DNA of 64,000 nt from Alistipes indistinctus YIT 12060 (GCF_025144995.1 NZ_CP102250.1:2046001-2110000), one strand, 5' to 3'; numbered from the stretch's first letter, positions 35,498 through 44,894 are shown. Notes: generated by a model not told the origin, from the sequence alone. Numbers and translations: made by a program.

Positions 35498-36760
35498 TTA
35501 CAGCCTGCCGAGCAACTCTTCGCCGAATGCCGACGTGGAGAGCGCCGTACCGCCGGGCATGAAGCGCGCGAGGTCTCCGGTGGCGCGTCCCGCTTCGAAC
35601 GAACTTTCCATTGCGCCGGTGATGAGCAGTGCCGCTTCCTTCCAGCCGAGGTATTCGAGCATCATCACCGCCGAAAGCAACAGCGAAGAGGGATTGACCG
35701 TATCCTTGCCCGCAATGTTCGGTGCGGTGCCGTGCGTCGCTTCGAAGATCGCGTGGCCCGTGAGGTAGTTGATATTTGCGCCGGGGGCGATGCCGATGCC
35801 GCCCACCATTGCCGCGAGCTGGTCCGAAATGTAGTCGCCGTTGAGGTTCAGCGTCGCGATCACCGAATACTCTTCGGGAATCAGCAGCGTGTTTTGCAGG
35901 AACGCGTCGGCGATCACGTCCTTGACGATCACTTTTCCCGCCGTTTTGGCCGCTTCCATCGCGCGGTCGGCCGCTTCGGCGCCCTGTTCCTTTTTGATCG
36001 CATCATACTGACGCGTGGTAAAGGTCTGTTCCGCGAACTCCGCCTCGGCTACGTCGTAACCCCAGTTTTTGAAGCCGCCTTCGGTGAATTTCATGATGTT
36101 GCCTTTGTGGACGAGCGTGACAGACGGTAATTTGCGGGTTGCCGCGTATTCGAGCGCCGAGCGCACGAGTCGCTGCGAACCCTCGCGCGAGACGGGCTTC
36201 ACGCCGAACGATGAACTTTGCGGGAAACGCACCTTCTTCACGCCCATTTCGTCGGTGAGGAATTTCAGGAATTTCTCCGCTTCGGGCGTTCCGGCCTGCC
36301 ATTCGATCCCGGCGTAGATGTCTTCGGTGTTCTCGCGGAAAATGTGCATATCGACCTTCTGCGGTTCTTTCACGGGCGACACCACGCCGCGGAACCACCG
36401 TACCGGCCTCAGGCAGACGTACAGGTCCAGTTCCTGGCGCAGCGCCACGTTCAGCGAACGGATACCGCCGCCCACGGGGGTCGTCAGCGGACCCTTGATG
36501 CCCACCTTATAATCGCGGAAGGCCTGCATCGTCTCGTCGGGCAGCCAGCTGCCCGTCTGTTCGAACGATTTGCCGCCCGCGAGCACCTCTTTCCACAGGA
36601 TGCGGCGCTCCCCGCCATAGGCTTTCGTCACGGCCGCATCCACGACCTTTTGCGTTACGGCCGTGATTTCGGGGCCGACGCCGTCCCCCTCGATGAAAGG
36701 TATCTCCACTTGTTGCGGGACCTGCAGTTTTCCCGCGGCGCTGATCGTAATCTTGCTCAT
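35498..36760 (-). CDS. icd: Isocitrate dehydrogenase
   Basis: Oxidatively decarboxylates isocitrate to 2-oxoglutarate. The 420-residue protein aligns with the E. coli Icd type: [26 protein letters not shown] (substrate Ser), [26 protein letters not shown], and the metal-binding [16 protein letters not shown]. The cofactor loop reads [16 protein letters not shown]. coli NADP enzymes have Lys344-Tyr345 here and Tyr391 further on; this protein has Asn-Ile and Gly at those places but keeps Arg395. NADP preference is therefore not assured and NAD use is possible. Confidence 0.94.
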   Translation of the reverse strand: MSKITISAAGKLQVPQQVEIPFIEGDGVGPEITAVTQKVVDAAVTKAYGGERRILWKEVLAGGKSFEQTGSWLPDETMQAFRDYKVGIKGPLTTPVGGGIRSLNVALRQELDLYVCLRPVRWFRGVVSPVKEPQKVDMHIFRENTEDIYAGIEWQAGTPEAEKFLKFLTDEMGVKKVRFPQSSSFGVKPVSREGSQRLVRSALEYAATRKLPSVTLVHKGNIMKFTEGGFKNWGYDVAEAEFAEQTFTTRQYDAIKKEQGAEAADRAMEAAKTAGKVIVKDVIADAFLQNTLLIPEEYSVIATLNLNGDYISDQLAAMVGGIGIAPGANINYLTGHAIFEATHGTAPNIAGKDTVNPSSLLLSAVMMLEYLGWKEAALLITGAMESSFEAGRATGDLARFMPGGTALSTSAFGEELLGRL

Positions 36761-36839
36761 GTGTTTGCTGTATTTGCAGTCGTTGGATGCGACAGGAAAA
36801 GGCGCTTCCGTCGTATCCGACTACCATTCTGTTTGATGT

Positions 36840-37352
36840 CTATTTTATGATTTTGACGAGTTTTCCGGATACTTCGGAGCCGTTTAGAAACCACTTTTCT
36901 TTGATCTCAGGGTCTCCGTTGGCTTTCCACCTGAAGTCCCTGTTGAAGCTTATCTGGTCGGAGGAGCCGTCGGGCCAGATGATTGTTACCGATTCGTTCG
37001 TGTAGCTTTGTGCTCCTTCGAGTTCCCCGAAGCGAAGCAGACAAATCCCGAGGGCGCTTTTTTCCGTCTTCAGGCCGTAAAAGCGGGGCAGGACCGCCTT
37101 GCTTGCCGCCAGCTTTTCGTCGCACGCATATTCCTCTCCTTTGTAGAGGGCTTTTATTTTGCCTACTTCCAGGGCGCCGGGGGTCTGCGGATTCAGCAAG
37201 TCGTTTCCTTGGGCATCGGTTGCCGTAACAGATACTGTAACAGGGTTGATGTCCCAAATCTTCGTCGTTCCGCCATTTGTTCCGCCATCTTTTTTACAAC
37301 CCGATAGCATGGTAACATGTATCGCCAACAGCAGAAAAGCGATGCGTTTCAT
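36840..37352 (-). CDS. Hypothetical lipoprotein
   Basis: Protein of 170 residues. MKRIAFLLLAIHVTMLSGCK is a lipoprotein signal with the lipobox LSGC, so it is anchored in a membrane after cleavage. The mature part starts with a Gly/Thr spacer (KKDGGTNGGTTK) and looks like a small beta-rich domain (SVTATDAQGNDLL, GKIKALYKGEEYAC, SVTIIWPDGSSDQI). No family recognised. It sits between icd and deoC on the same strand, and nothing in the sequence links it to either. Confidence 0.75.
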   Translation of the reverse strand: MKRIAFLLLAIHVTMLSGCKKDGGTNGGTTKIWDINPVTVSVTATDAQGNDLLNPQTPGALEVGKIKALYKGEEYACDEKLAASKAVLPRFYGLKTEKSALGICLLRFGELEGAQSYTNESVTIIWPDGSSDQISFNRDFRWKANGDPEIKEKWFLNGSEVSGKLVKIIK

Positions 37353-37403
37353 AGGCTATGGATTTTAGGGTTCGTTACCGTAGCGTTGCGGGAATCTTTC
37401 CCC

Positions 37404-38282
37404 TTAGAAGTATTTGATCTCGCGTCCTTCGATCTCGCTGAGGAGGTTGTTGGCCAGCGAACTGGCGCCGATGCGGAAGCGCTCGGGCGTGAGCCACTCT
37501 TCGCCGAGGATCTCTTCGACGATGCTGTAATAGAGTGCCGCGCTTTCGGCCGTAGAGATACCTCCGGCCGCTTTGAAACCCACTTTACGGCCTGTTTTTT
37601 CGGCGAACTGGCGGATCGCGAGGCACATGGCCACGGCAGCCTCGGGCGTCGCGGCGATGCCGTTTTTGCCGGTCGAGGTCTTGATGAAGTCCGCGCCCGC
37701 CTCCATGGCAATCGTCGCCGCCTTGTGGATCAGTTCCGGATCGGAGAGCGTACCCGATTCGAGGATCACTTTGAGGATCGCATCGTCGCCGATTTCTGCG
37801 CGCAGCGTTTCGATTTCGTTGCCCGCCAGGTCGTATTCGCCGTCGAGCATCTCGCCGATGCTGATGACGATGTCGATCTCGTCGGCGCCGTTTTCGATGG
37901 CCATCGCCGTTTCGAGCATTTTCACCTCCAGGTAGGTCTGCGAGGAAGGAAATCCGCCCGACACGCTGGTGATCGCCATTTTGGAATCGCCGGCGGCCAG
38001 TCCGACGGTCTCGACGAAAACCGGATAGACGCAGATCGACGCCACGCTGCCTGCTTCCGGGAAATGCCGAGGCAGCTCGATCGCCTTGCGCGTGAATTCA
38101 CCGATCGAGCGTCGCGAATCCGTAGCGCCCAACGAGGTGAGGTCGATACAGCCGAAGCACCGTTTGTACACTTCTGTCCGGCAGTTACGCCGGGCCTGCG
38201 GCCCGATCTTTTCGAGCAGCGCGCTCACTTCGTCCGCCGTCGGGGCGGGACCGAAATTGCGAAGGGTAGGGGTGTATTCCAT
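37404..38282 (-). CDS. deoC: Deoxyribose-phosphate aldolase
   Basis: Splits 2-deoxyribose 5-phosphate into acetaldehyde and glyceraldehyde 3-phosphate through a lysine Schiff base. The 292-residue protein shows GADEIDIVISIG (the Asp of the catalytic network), ILKVILESGTLSDPE, the Schiff-base Lys in GADFIKTSTGK, and the second Lys in GFKAAGGIST. The start MEYTPTLRNF at 38282 follows a promoter; the frame upstream to 38696 is not coding. Contributes to deoxynucleoside salvage. Confidence 0.95.
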   Translation of the reverse strand: MEYTPTLRNFGPAPTADEVSALLEKIGPQARRNCRTEVYKRCFGCIDLTSLGATDSRRSIGEFTRKAIELPRHFPEAGSVASICVYPVFVETVGLAAGDSKMAITSVSGGFPSSQTYLEVKMLETAMAIENGADEIDIVISIGEMLDGEYDLAGNEIETLRAEIGDDAILKVILESGTLSDPELIHKAATIAMEAGADFIKTSTGKNGIAATPEAAVAMCLAIRQFAEKTGRKVGFKAAGGISTAESAALYYSIVEEILGEEWLTPERFRIGASSLANNLLSEIEGREIKYF

Positions 38283-38389
38283 AGCAGTCGGAATTTGTGC
38301 GGGTGGGGTCGGGAGCATTCCTGCTTTTCCGGGGCCTGTGCGGTCGCGTGTCGGCGGCCGGTGCCGGAAGGGAGCGAATATCCTTGTTA

Positions 38390-38397
38390 CAAAGATA
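38390..38397 (-). promoter_or_regulatory. Promoter -7 element of deoC
   Basis: Minus-strand TATCTTTG, an exact TAnnTTTG, followed by TAAC. About 20 bases upstream is TTTT, a weak match to the -33 TTTG. The predicted leader to the ATG is about 100 bases. Confidence 0.6.
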
Positions 38398-38410
38398 GTG
38401 ATTTTGCACG

Positions 38411-38447
38411 ATAAAATGGCAGGGACGCTCCGAAGAGCGCCCCTGCC
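38411..38447 (-). terminator. Strong terminator with C(UUCG)G loop after the outer-membrane protein gene
   Basis: Bases 38418-38430 and 38435-38447 form a 13-pair stem with one mismatch. On the minus strand the loop is TTCG closed by C and G, the exceptionally stable UUCG tetraloop, and ATTTTAT follows. It lies about 185 bases after the stop at 38633 and just upstream of the deoC promoter, insulating the two units. Confidence 0.8.
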
Positions 38448-38632
38448 CGGGAAATTATTTGGAATAATGGTTTTGTATCGCCTGCGGACCCTTTGCAGCC
38501 CTGCTTGTAAACGGTGCCCCCTGTAGCTTTCCGGAATGTGTGTGCGTTTTGCTTTTCTTTCTACTTTCTCTCTACCTCCCGCCGGATCGCGACGTCCCGT
38601 ACTCCCGATGGAATTTGTTCCCGGTCTCCGGA

Positions 38633-39598
38633 TCAGAGCACCAGCGAGATGCCCACGTTGATCTGGCGCACCTGTGGGCCCGCGCCTTCGCGCCACAGCG
38701 GCGAATGGTAGTAGGTGACGTTGAAGCCGATGTTCGAGTAACCGAAGTTCAGGGTGTATCCGTAGTGGAAATTACGCAGCCCGAAACTGCTGTGGTCCTT
38801 CGCCGTGCCTCCGACCAGCGGGCCGTCGCCCTTGATTTTCGTATGCGCGCCGATACGCAGTCCGCCCACGAGGCCCGCGTTGATGAAAAAGTTGTGGTTA
38901 CGGCCCGTCTGGAACTCGACCAGCAGCGGAATGTTCATATAGGCGGTGAAAAGTTTCGATTTGGAGAGTTTGATCCCCTGTTCGATGTATTGGTAGTCGG
39001 GAACGGTTACGCCCTTTTCGTACTTGAGTGCGATGTCCTGGTCGAAGCGGAAGTTGTTCAGTTCGAAGCCCAGGCCCGTCATCAGGTGGATTTTACGGTT
39101 GCCCAGCAGGATGAAGTCGATGGGATTGATGGTTACGCCGATTGATTTGGAACTTTGCGAGAGGTATTTCGCATCGTCCGGCAGCGAGAAGTTGCCGAGG
39201 TTCGTGACCAGCCCGTTGTAGTGGATGCCGACTCCGGCCCAGCGGCCGTCGCGCCACAGGACGCGGCGCGTCTGCTCCTTGCCTTCCGGTTTTTTGAACA
39301 GCATGACCTTGTAGCTTTGGATAAAACGGCCGTCCCGTTTATTCCTTTCCCCTCGTTTGTCCGTTCCCCCGGTTCCGGCGGTCTGGCCGGCGGCAGGGGC
39401 TGTTGCGGGGAGTGCCTCCTCTCCCGCCTGGGCCTTTTGCTGAGCGCTCTGCGGCGGTTGCGCCTTGGGTTTGCGCGGCTCGCCGGAAGGCGAATCCGTT
39501 GCACTGAAGGTCGTTGCAGTGAAGAGCCGGGCCGTTTCCTGCGCCGTCGCTCCGGAAGCGATCAGCAGTATGGCGGCCAAGATCAGGAGGTTTCTCAT
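38633..39598 (-). CDS. Outer-membrane beta-barrel protein (PorT/OMP_b-brl_2-like)
   Basis: Protein of 321 residues. MRNLLILAAILLIASGATAQ is a signal peptide. Residues about 25-100 are a Pro/Ala/Gln-rich, probably disordered stretch, followed by alternating strands of a small barrel (GVGIHYNGLVTNL, GRNHNFFINAGLVGGLRIG, YGYTLNFGYSNIGFNVTYY) ending in VRQINVGISLVL, a typical barrel C-terminus. The exact role is unknown; PorT-family members in Bacteroidetes assist secretion or have structural roles. Confidence 0.78.
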   Translation of the reverse strand: MRNLLILAAILLIASGATAQETARLFTATTFSATDSPSGEPRKPKAQPPQSAQQKAQAGEEALPATAPAAGQTAGTGGTDKRGERNKRDGRFIQSYKVMLFKKPEGKEQTRRVLWRDGRWAGVGIHYNGLVTNLGNFSLPDDAKYLSQSSKSIGVTINPIDFILLGNRKIHLMTGLGFELNNFRFDQDIALKYEKGVTVPDYQYIEQGIKLSKSKLFTAYMNIPLLVEFQTGRNHNFFINAGLVGGLRIGAHTKIKGDGPLVGGTAKDHSSFGLRNFHYGYTLNFGYSNIGFNVTYYHSPLWREGAGPQVRQINVGISLVL

Positions 39599-39827
39599 GT
39601 CGGTTGCGTTAGGCTCTTGCGAGCGGATATATCGGTACGGGTTTGTTCTTGTTCAGGAAATATACGTTTTTTCTCTCTGTTTTACACGATGGCCCCGGTT
39701 TTTTCGGTTCTTTTCCCACGAAGTTCCTGCTTCTCGTGTTTTCCCCGCGTGCAGGGCTTTCGGCTGTTCCGCTCCGAGGTGCCCTCCTGTCCGGGTATGG
39801 GGTGACTCCGGACAGGGATATTTCCGG

Positions 39828-40844
39828 TTAATTACTGCTTTTCCGTTTGCTGATGTGGATGAACGACGCGATGGTCACGCCGCTCTCCTCGGTGGTGTTG
39901 TAGCGCGATACCGGGCTCAGGTCGTTCAGCGTCGAGAGCAGCGAACCCAGCGACGAGCGGATGCTGCCGTCGTCCTGCGAGGCATTCCGGGCGGTTGCCG
40001 TCCGGGTTGTTTCGATACGGTGCGCAATCAGCGACTGGGGCTCCGGGGTGCGGACCGGCAGGGTGGCTACCGGTACGGCGGTCAGGGCAGGTTCCGGCAG
40101 GTAGAGTTCGGCAGGCTGCGACAGCGAACCCAACACACTTTCCGTCGGCAGCGAATTTTCGAAAATACCTGTTTCGGCAGCCGTTCCCGAGGTCGGAGCC
40201 GCATCCGTACGTTTGATAAACGAAGGGGCAGAGGAGCTGTTTCCCGTCCGGGCGGGTCCGGCCGCAGTGCCCTGGCCGTTGGCCGCTGTGCGGTCGCCGG
40301 TGTTTCCGTAATGTGCGGCGAGGGCTGCCGGAGCGTGCGTGGCGTCCGTTGCCGGAACGGCGGCGGCGATGCTGTTGCGGGTGCCGGCGTTTCCTGTTCC
40401 GGCGGTCGTCGCGTCATGCCCCGTGTCGGTTGCCTCCTGTCGGTCGAACCGTGCGGCGAGCGCTTCGGCGCCTTCGGGGTAAGCTTCTGCCGCTTCTGCC
40501 GCAATCCGCTCGGGCCCTTTGGTGCCTTCGCCGGGGTGGAAAAAGAGCAGTCCGCCGAAAAGGACGGCCGCGGCGGCGGCTCCCGAAGCCATCGCCCCGA
40601 AGCGTTGCAGCCGATCCTGCCTGCGGGCCAGCGAAATCGTCCGTCCGCGCAGCAGTCCCGTTTTGTCGGGGTAAACCACCGTCTCGGGCGGCAGTACCGG
40701 CAGGTCGCTTTGCAGCGGGCCGATCTGCGCCGCGATAGCCGGATGGCCTGCGAGGAATGCGTCGAAAGCCCGCCGCTGTTCGGCTCCGAGCGTCCCTTCG
40801 ATGTAGTCCATCGCCCACTGTTCGTAATTGTGTTCGTCGATCAT
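39828..40844 (-). CDS. Probable anti-sigma factor-like membrane protein, partner of the ECF gene
   Basis: Protein of 338 residues, starting 11 bases after the stop of the ECF sigma gene. The N-terminal 60 residues (MIDEHNYEQWAMDYIEGTLG onward) resemble an anti-sigma factor zinc-finger-like or helical region without Cys/His. One transmembrane helix lies near residues 82-101 (GAAAAAVLFGGLLFF). The rest is a long, Ala/Thr/Glu-rich, probably disordered periplasmic part ending SFIHISKRKSSN. A role as anti-sigma factor is inferred from position, membrane topology and family habit; no signature was proven. Confidence 0.6.
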   Translation of the reverse strand: MIDEHNYEQWAMDYIEGTLGAEQRRAFDAFLAGHPAIAAQIGPLQSDLPVLPPETVVYPDKTGLLRGRTISLARRQDRLQRFGAMASGAAAAAVLFGGLLFFHPGEGTKGPERIAAEAAEAYPEGAEALAARFDRQEATDTGHDATTAGTGNAGTRNSIAAAVPATDATHAPAALAAHYGNTGDRTAANGQGTAAGPARTGNSSSAPSFIKRTDAAPTSGTAAETGIFENSLPTESVLGSLSQPAELYLPEPALTAVPVATLPVRTPEPQSLIAHRIETTRTATARNASQDDGSIRSSLGSLLSTLNDLSPVSRYNTTEESGVTIASFIHISKRKSSN

Positions 40845-40855
40845 CGTCGTAATCG

Positions 40856-41341
40856 TTATAGTAAGTTCCGGATCGTTCCGATCTGTTGTTTGAGCGCCAT
40901 ACGCGCCCGGAAGATGTAGACTTTCACCTGCGCCACGCTCAGCGAGGTCATGTCGGCCATCTCCTGGTACGAATAGCCTTCGTAATCGCGCAGCAGGATC
41001 AGCGTCCGCTGTATCTCCGGCAGTTGGTCGAGGTAGCGTTGCACCACTTCGCCCGCTCCGCTGTAACCCCGGTTTCCCTCGTCGGGGCGGTGTTGCAGCG
41101 TATCGTCGGTCGTATAGCGCCGGATGTGGCGTACCTGGTCGATGATGAGCCGGTAAGCGATCGTGAACAGGTATGACTTCTCCTTCCCGTCGAGTACGGC
41201 CTCCCGGTTCTCCCAAAGTCTCAGGAAACTCTCCTGCACGATATCCTTCGCCTGGTCTTCGTCGCGCAGCGACTTGAGGGCGAATCGGTAGAGGTTGTCG
41301 GAGAGCGTTTGCACACACTTTTCGTACTCCGCAACGGTCAT
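40856..41341 (-). CDS. ECF-type RNA polymerase sigma factor
   Basis: Protein of 161 residues. Sigma region 2 is DNLYRFALKSLRDEDQAKDIVQESFLRLWENRE, with the usual DIVQESFLRLW, and region 4 is LPEIQRTLILLRDYEGYSYQEMADMTSLSVAQVKVYIFRARMALKQ with the helix-turn-helix. It lacks region 3, as expected for ECF factors. A candidate anti-sigma partner follows 11 bases later. A perfect -7 element (TAACTTTG) lies upstream at 41381-41388. Stimulus unknown; ECF factors of this type typically respond to envelope conditions. Confidence 0.93.
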   Translation of the reverse strand: MTVAEYEKCVQTLSDNLYRFALKSLRDEDQAKDIVQESFLRLWENREAVLDGKEKSYLFTIAYRLIIDQVRHIRRYTTDDTLQHRPDEGNRGYSGAGEVVQRYLDQLPEIQRTLILLRDYEGYSYQEMADMTSLSVAQVKVYIFRARMALKQQIGTIRNLL

Positions 41342-41686
41342 TGATCTCCCATGGTTAAAATTACAACGGTGAGACTGCTACAAAGTTACACCTTTTTTAA
41401 ACTTTCCCGGGCTCTCTTTCGCTCAGCCCGCGCCCGTGCTGGGGTTGCGAATAAATTGCGTGCCCCGGACCGCATGCCCGATCCGGGCTTTCCCTGTCTG
41501 CGCTTTCAGCATAGGGATTTCACAAGTTGTGCCGTTTTGCCGGCCGGCCGCAAAAGTTTTCAGGGCTTTTGCCCGATACCGTTGGCACGCTTTATTCCCT
41601 CCGCTTCCGGAACTTCCGCAAAGCTATCACAAAGTTTCGGATGACGCCGCCGATTTGTATAAATCTTTCGGGCGCTTTTGGGAATT
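41342..41686. other. Gap with the ECF promoter, no gene
   Basis: About 345 bases between birA (upstream on the minus strand) and the ECF gene. The clear feature is the -7 element at 41381-41388. I see no terminator for birA and no gene. Confidence 0.5.
41381..41388 (-). promoter_or_regulatory. Promoter -7 element of the ECF operon
   Basis: Minus-strand TAACTTTG, an exact TAnnTTTG, about 40 bases before the ATG. No convincing -33 match. Confidence 0.55.
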
Positions 41687-42595
41687 TCACGGTTCTGGGG
41701 TGCCGATCACGTATTCGATCTCTTTGAACAGGTACTTTCTTAGCTGGCCGTCGGCGCTGTGGCGCACTTCCAGTTCGCCTCCGGGCTGCACGCCCGTGAT
41801 CGTGCCGAGGAATTGCTGCCGTGTGCGTCCGTCGGTGTACAGGTGCTCCTGTCCGAGTCGGTAGAGCAGCCGCAGGTAGTCCGAGTCGAGTGTCGATGGG
41901 CAGTCGTATCCTGTCGGGGGCTGCGTGTAGCCGTCGGCCATGCCGCCTGTTTCGTCCGGCCTGTCCGTTTGGTTGGCCGCCTGTGTCCGGACCGGGCCGG
42001 TTTTTCCAGTCTTCCCCGTTTCCCCCGTTTCTTCCCCGGCCAGCGTCCGGTAGCGCTCGGCCAGGTGGCGGTAAAAACTGATGAATACCTCCGCCCGGTC
42101 GAACGGGTGTCCCGCTTCGGCCGCCAGTGAAGTTGGATTCGGCAGCGCGGGATCGAAGCGCGTCTGGTTTACGTTCAGGCCGATGCCGATTACCGACCGG
42201 GAAAGGTAGGGGCCCATCAGGTCGTTTTCGATCAGGATCCCGGTCACTTTCCTGTCGCCGATGTAGATGTCGTTGGGCCATTTGATCGCGGGGCGGAGTC
42301 CCGCTTCGGCGATCGTGTCGGCCACTGCCAGCGCGACGGCTTTCGAAATGCGGAATTGCCGTTCGGCCGGCAGGAAGTCGGGACGGAGTACGACCGAAAA
42401 CGTGAGGTTCTCACCCGGCGTGCTGCTCCACGAGTTGCCGCGCTGGCCGCGCCCGGCCTCCTGCCTTTCGGCGATCACCACGTCCCCGGCGCCGTAACGG
42501 CTCTCTGCGGCACGGTTGTTCGTCGAGTCGGTCTGTTCGAGTATGTCGATCGTTACGCCCGCCTGTCGGGCGAATTGTGCGAGGATTTCTTTCAT
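41687..42595 (-). CDS. birA: Biotin-[acetyl-CoA carboxylase] ligase with a low-complexity insertion
   Basis: Attaches biotin to the biotin carboxyl carrier protein. The 302-residue protein (from ATG 42595, MKEILAQF; an ATG at 42619 is the alternative) has EQTDSTNNRA, the biotinyl-AMP loop GRGQRGNSWSS, AIKWPNDIYIGDRKVTGIL and the C-terminal SH3-like domain with LGTITGVQPGGELEV. It lacks the N-terminal HTH of repressor-type BirA. Between VFISFYRHLAERY and the C-terminal domain is an unusual stretch of about 55 residues rich in Gly, Thr and Glu (GEETGETGKTGKTG and onward). Confidence 0.9.
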   Translation of the reverse strand: MKEILAQFARQAGVTIDILEQTDSTNNRAAESRYGAGDVVIAERQEAGRGQRGNSWSSTPGENLTFSVVLRPDFLPAERQFRISKAVALAVADTIAEAGLRPAIKWPNDIYIGDRKVTGILIENDLMGPYLSRSVIGIGLNVNQTRFDPALPNPTSLAAEAGHPFDRAEVFISFYRHLAERYRTLAGEETGETGKTGKTGPVRTQAANQTDRPDETGGMADGYTQPPTGYDCPSTLDSDYLRLLYRLGQEHLYTDGRTRQQFLGTITGVQPGGELEVRHSADGQLRKYLFKEIEYVIGTPEP

Positions 42596-42730
42596 GTCCG
42601 GGGTAAAATGGGAAATCAATCGGGTTTTGTTCGGCTTGGGTTTTGCCCTGCCGTTTTTTCGTCGCGGGATGGCGTCGTTTCTGGTGGGGGCTGGGCTGTT
42701 TCCCGGAGGGGCGGTAAATCCGCCTGCGGG

Positions 42731-44455
42731 TTACTGGTGGTCCTGTTCGAGCTGGGCGGTGCCTTCGGCGATCTTGAGCACGCACATGGCGAGCCGTCCG
42801 ATGCACGAGGTCAGTTCGGCGAAGATCACGGCCGCCTGGTAGTGGGTCTCTTGTTCGTCGTCCGGGTTGAGGTATTTCTCTTCGAGCGATACGGAGAATT
42901 CCTCGAGGAAGGCCTGCATCCGGATGCGGCGATCTTCGCGCTGCGGCAGCCCTTCGCGGTCGCTGGTCAGGTTGTTGTGCGTGATGAAATAGGCTTCCTG
43001 GATGATCGAGAAGTAGACGCCCAGGTCTTCCCGCATCGGTTGTGTGAACCAGATGTTGCGCTCTTTTTTGCGCCGGATCACCTGCGCTGCCGTGACGCTG
43101 AGCCATGTGGCGGCCCGCAGTTGCGTGAGCAACTGGTTCATCGCCTGCACGAGCAGGCGCCCCTCCTGGCTCAGCTCCTGCTGCGTGAGCCGTGCGAGCT
43201 GTTGTTCGAGTTGCTTGTATGCGGTTTGTTCCTCGTCCGAGCGTTGGCGGACCAGCAGGAACAGTTCCTGTGCGTTGTCCGCATTGACTTCTCCGAAGTA
43301 AGTCTTCACGCGCGCTGTCAGTTCGCCTCCGCGTTTCATGCAGAGCGCCAGGTTTTCCCGTGCCTGGTAAAGGCCCATTTCGCTGGTCGAGACGAGTGCC
43401 GAACCTTCCAGCGGGCTCGTCCGTTTCGCATGCCGGTCGCCGGGAATCAGCCTGTCGAGCGCGTGTGCCGCCTGCGGGATGAAGCCTGCCAGCAGCAATG
43501 TGTTGACGACATTGAACAGGGTGTGGAACAGCGCGAGGGCCACCGCCTGTGAAGGCGAGCCGTTGAGCAACGGCGAAACACCGCCGAAAGCGGCCACCAG
43601 CGAGGCGATTCCCCGGGCGAGAACTGCCAGCAGCGGGAGCGCCCACAGTACGCCGACCAGGTTGAAGAGCAGGTGTGAAAGGGCTGCCCGTTTGCCGTCG
43701 GTATTCGTCATGGTGGCGGCGATATTGGCTGTCAGCGTCGTTCCGACGTTGTCGCCGAGGATCAGCGCCATGGCGCATTTGAACGGGATTACTCCGGTGC
43801 TGCACAGGATGATGGCGAGTGCCGTGGTAGCACTCGAGGATTGCAGCACTGCGGTCATCGCGGCGCCCGCCAGCACGAACAGCAGCGGCGACCAGTGGCC
43901 GTGCCCCCGGAGCAGTGTGATGTAGTTCTCGAAAGAGGACAGGGTAGAGAAATGCGTGACCGCATCGCGTAGGATGTGGATCGCCAGCAGCATCAGGGCC
44001 AGTCCGATCAGCGTGTTGCCGAGGTTGCGGAGCCGTTCGCTACGCAGTAACAACAGCGGTGCGGCGAATGCGATCAGCGGCACGGCGGCCAAGTCGATGT
44101 CGAAACTGATTCCGAACAGCACGACGAGCCATGCCGTGACGGTCGTTCCGATGTTCGCGCCCATCACCATGGCGATCGCCTGGGTCAGGTGCAGCATGCC
44201 CGCATTGACGAAACTGACGATCATCACCGTAACGGCGCTGGAGGATTGCACCAGCGCGGTGATGGCCGTCGAGGCCACGATGCCGCGCACCGGCGACCCG
44301 GCCATGGTTGTGAGCATGTTCCTGAGTCGGTGCCCCGAAAGCTTCTGCAACGCCTCGCTCATCGTCTTCATCCCGAAGAGGAAGAGTCCGACGGCGCCCA
44401 GCAGAATGAGTATTTGTACGATCACGCCTATAAAGTTGCCGGCAGGCGGGCACAA
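42731..44455 (-). CDS. Na/Pi cotransporter family protein with C-terminal PhoU-like domain
   Basis: Protein of 574 residues. The first about 360 residues hold nine or so helices with the duplicated QSSSA motif of SLC34/NptA-type carriers (LVQSSSAVTVMIVSF and VLQSSSATTALAIIL) and their partner MGANIGTTVTAWL and GDNVGTTLTANIA segments. The last 200 residues are soluble and helical and resemble PhoU-like domains. These proteins import phosphate with sodium or export a solute; the substrate is not proven. The 110-base gap downstream to birA is empty. Confidence 0.9.
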   Translation of the reverse strand: MCPPAGNFIGVIVQILILLGAVGLFLFGMKTMSEALQKLSGHRLRNMLTTMAGSPVRGIVASTAITALVQSSSAVTVMIVSFVNAGMLHLTQAIAMVMGANIGTTVTAWLVVLFGISFDIDLAAVPLIAFAAPLLLLRSERLRNLGNTLIGLALMLLAIHILRDAVTHFSTLSSFENYITLLRGHGHWSPLLFVLAGAAMTAVLQSSSATTALAIILCSTGVIPFKCAMALILGDNVGTTLTANIAATMTNTDGKRAALSHLLFNLVGVLWALPLLAVLARGIASLVAAFGGVSPLLNGSPSQAVALALFHTLFNVVNTLLLAGFIPQAAHALDRLIPGDRHAKRTSPLEGSALVSTSEMGLYQARENLALCMKRGGELTARVKTYFGEVNADNAQELFLLVRQRSDEEQTAYKQLEQQLARLTQQELSQEGRLLVQAMNQLLTQLRAATWLSVTAAQVIRRKKERNIWFTQPMREDLGVYFSIIQEAYFITHNNLTSDREGLPQREDRRIRMQAFLEEFSVSLEEKYLNPDDEQETHYQAAVIFAELTSCIGRLAMCVLKIAEGTAQLEQDHQ

Positions 44456-44894
44456 TACCTGTCCTTTCCGCAGTTGTGGCCCGTACCGGGCCCGGGGAGA
44501 GGGCGGATGCGCGCGTTTTGCCGAGAATTACCGGAAACGGGAACCTCCCCTGTCCTCTGCGGTAGGGTACGGCACTCGTTTCCTTATTTGCTTTTCCGGT
44601 TATGGTTCCGGCTGTGCTGTTTCTGTTGTGCTTTTCCGGTTGAGTTTTGCCGTTGACACTTTTTTATGGGAGGCGTCCGGCCTCTCAGCGCTCCGTTGTT
44701 TGCTGGCGCCCCGGCCGTTTTTTGCCGTTACGCCGCTTCCTGTCCGTTACGCTGTTTTCTGCCCGTCCGCTCTGCGGAACGCCGGCGGTTCGTCCGGTGG
44801 GTTTCGGTTACTTGTCCGTTTCCCGGCCGTCCAGGGGCGCGGGACGGTACCCGTTCCCCGGGCGATAGTCGCTTCCCGTACCGGATATTCAGGG
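44456..44894. other. Gap between Na/Pi cotransporter and dapD, no gene
   Basis: About 440 bases with no gene. The sequence is poor in A on the plus strand, with repeated TTCCGG and TTTTCCGG words. It lies upstream of the cotransporter and downstream of dapD, both on the minus strand. Confidence 0.4.
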
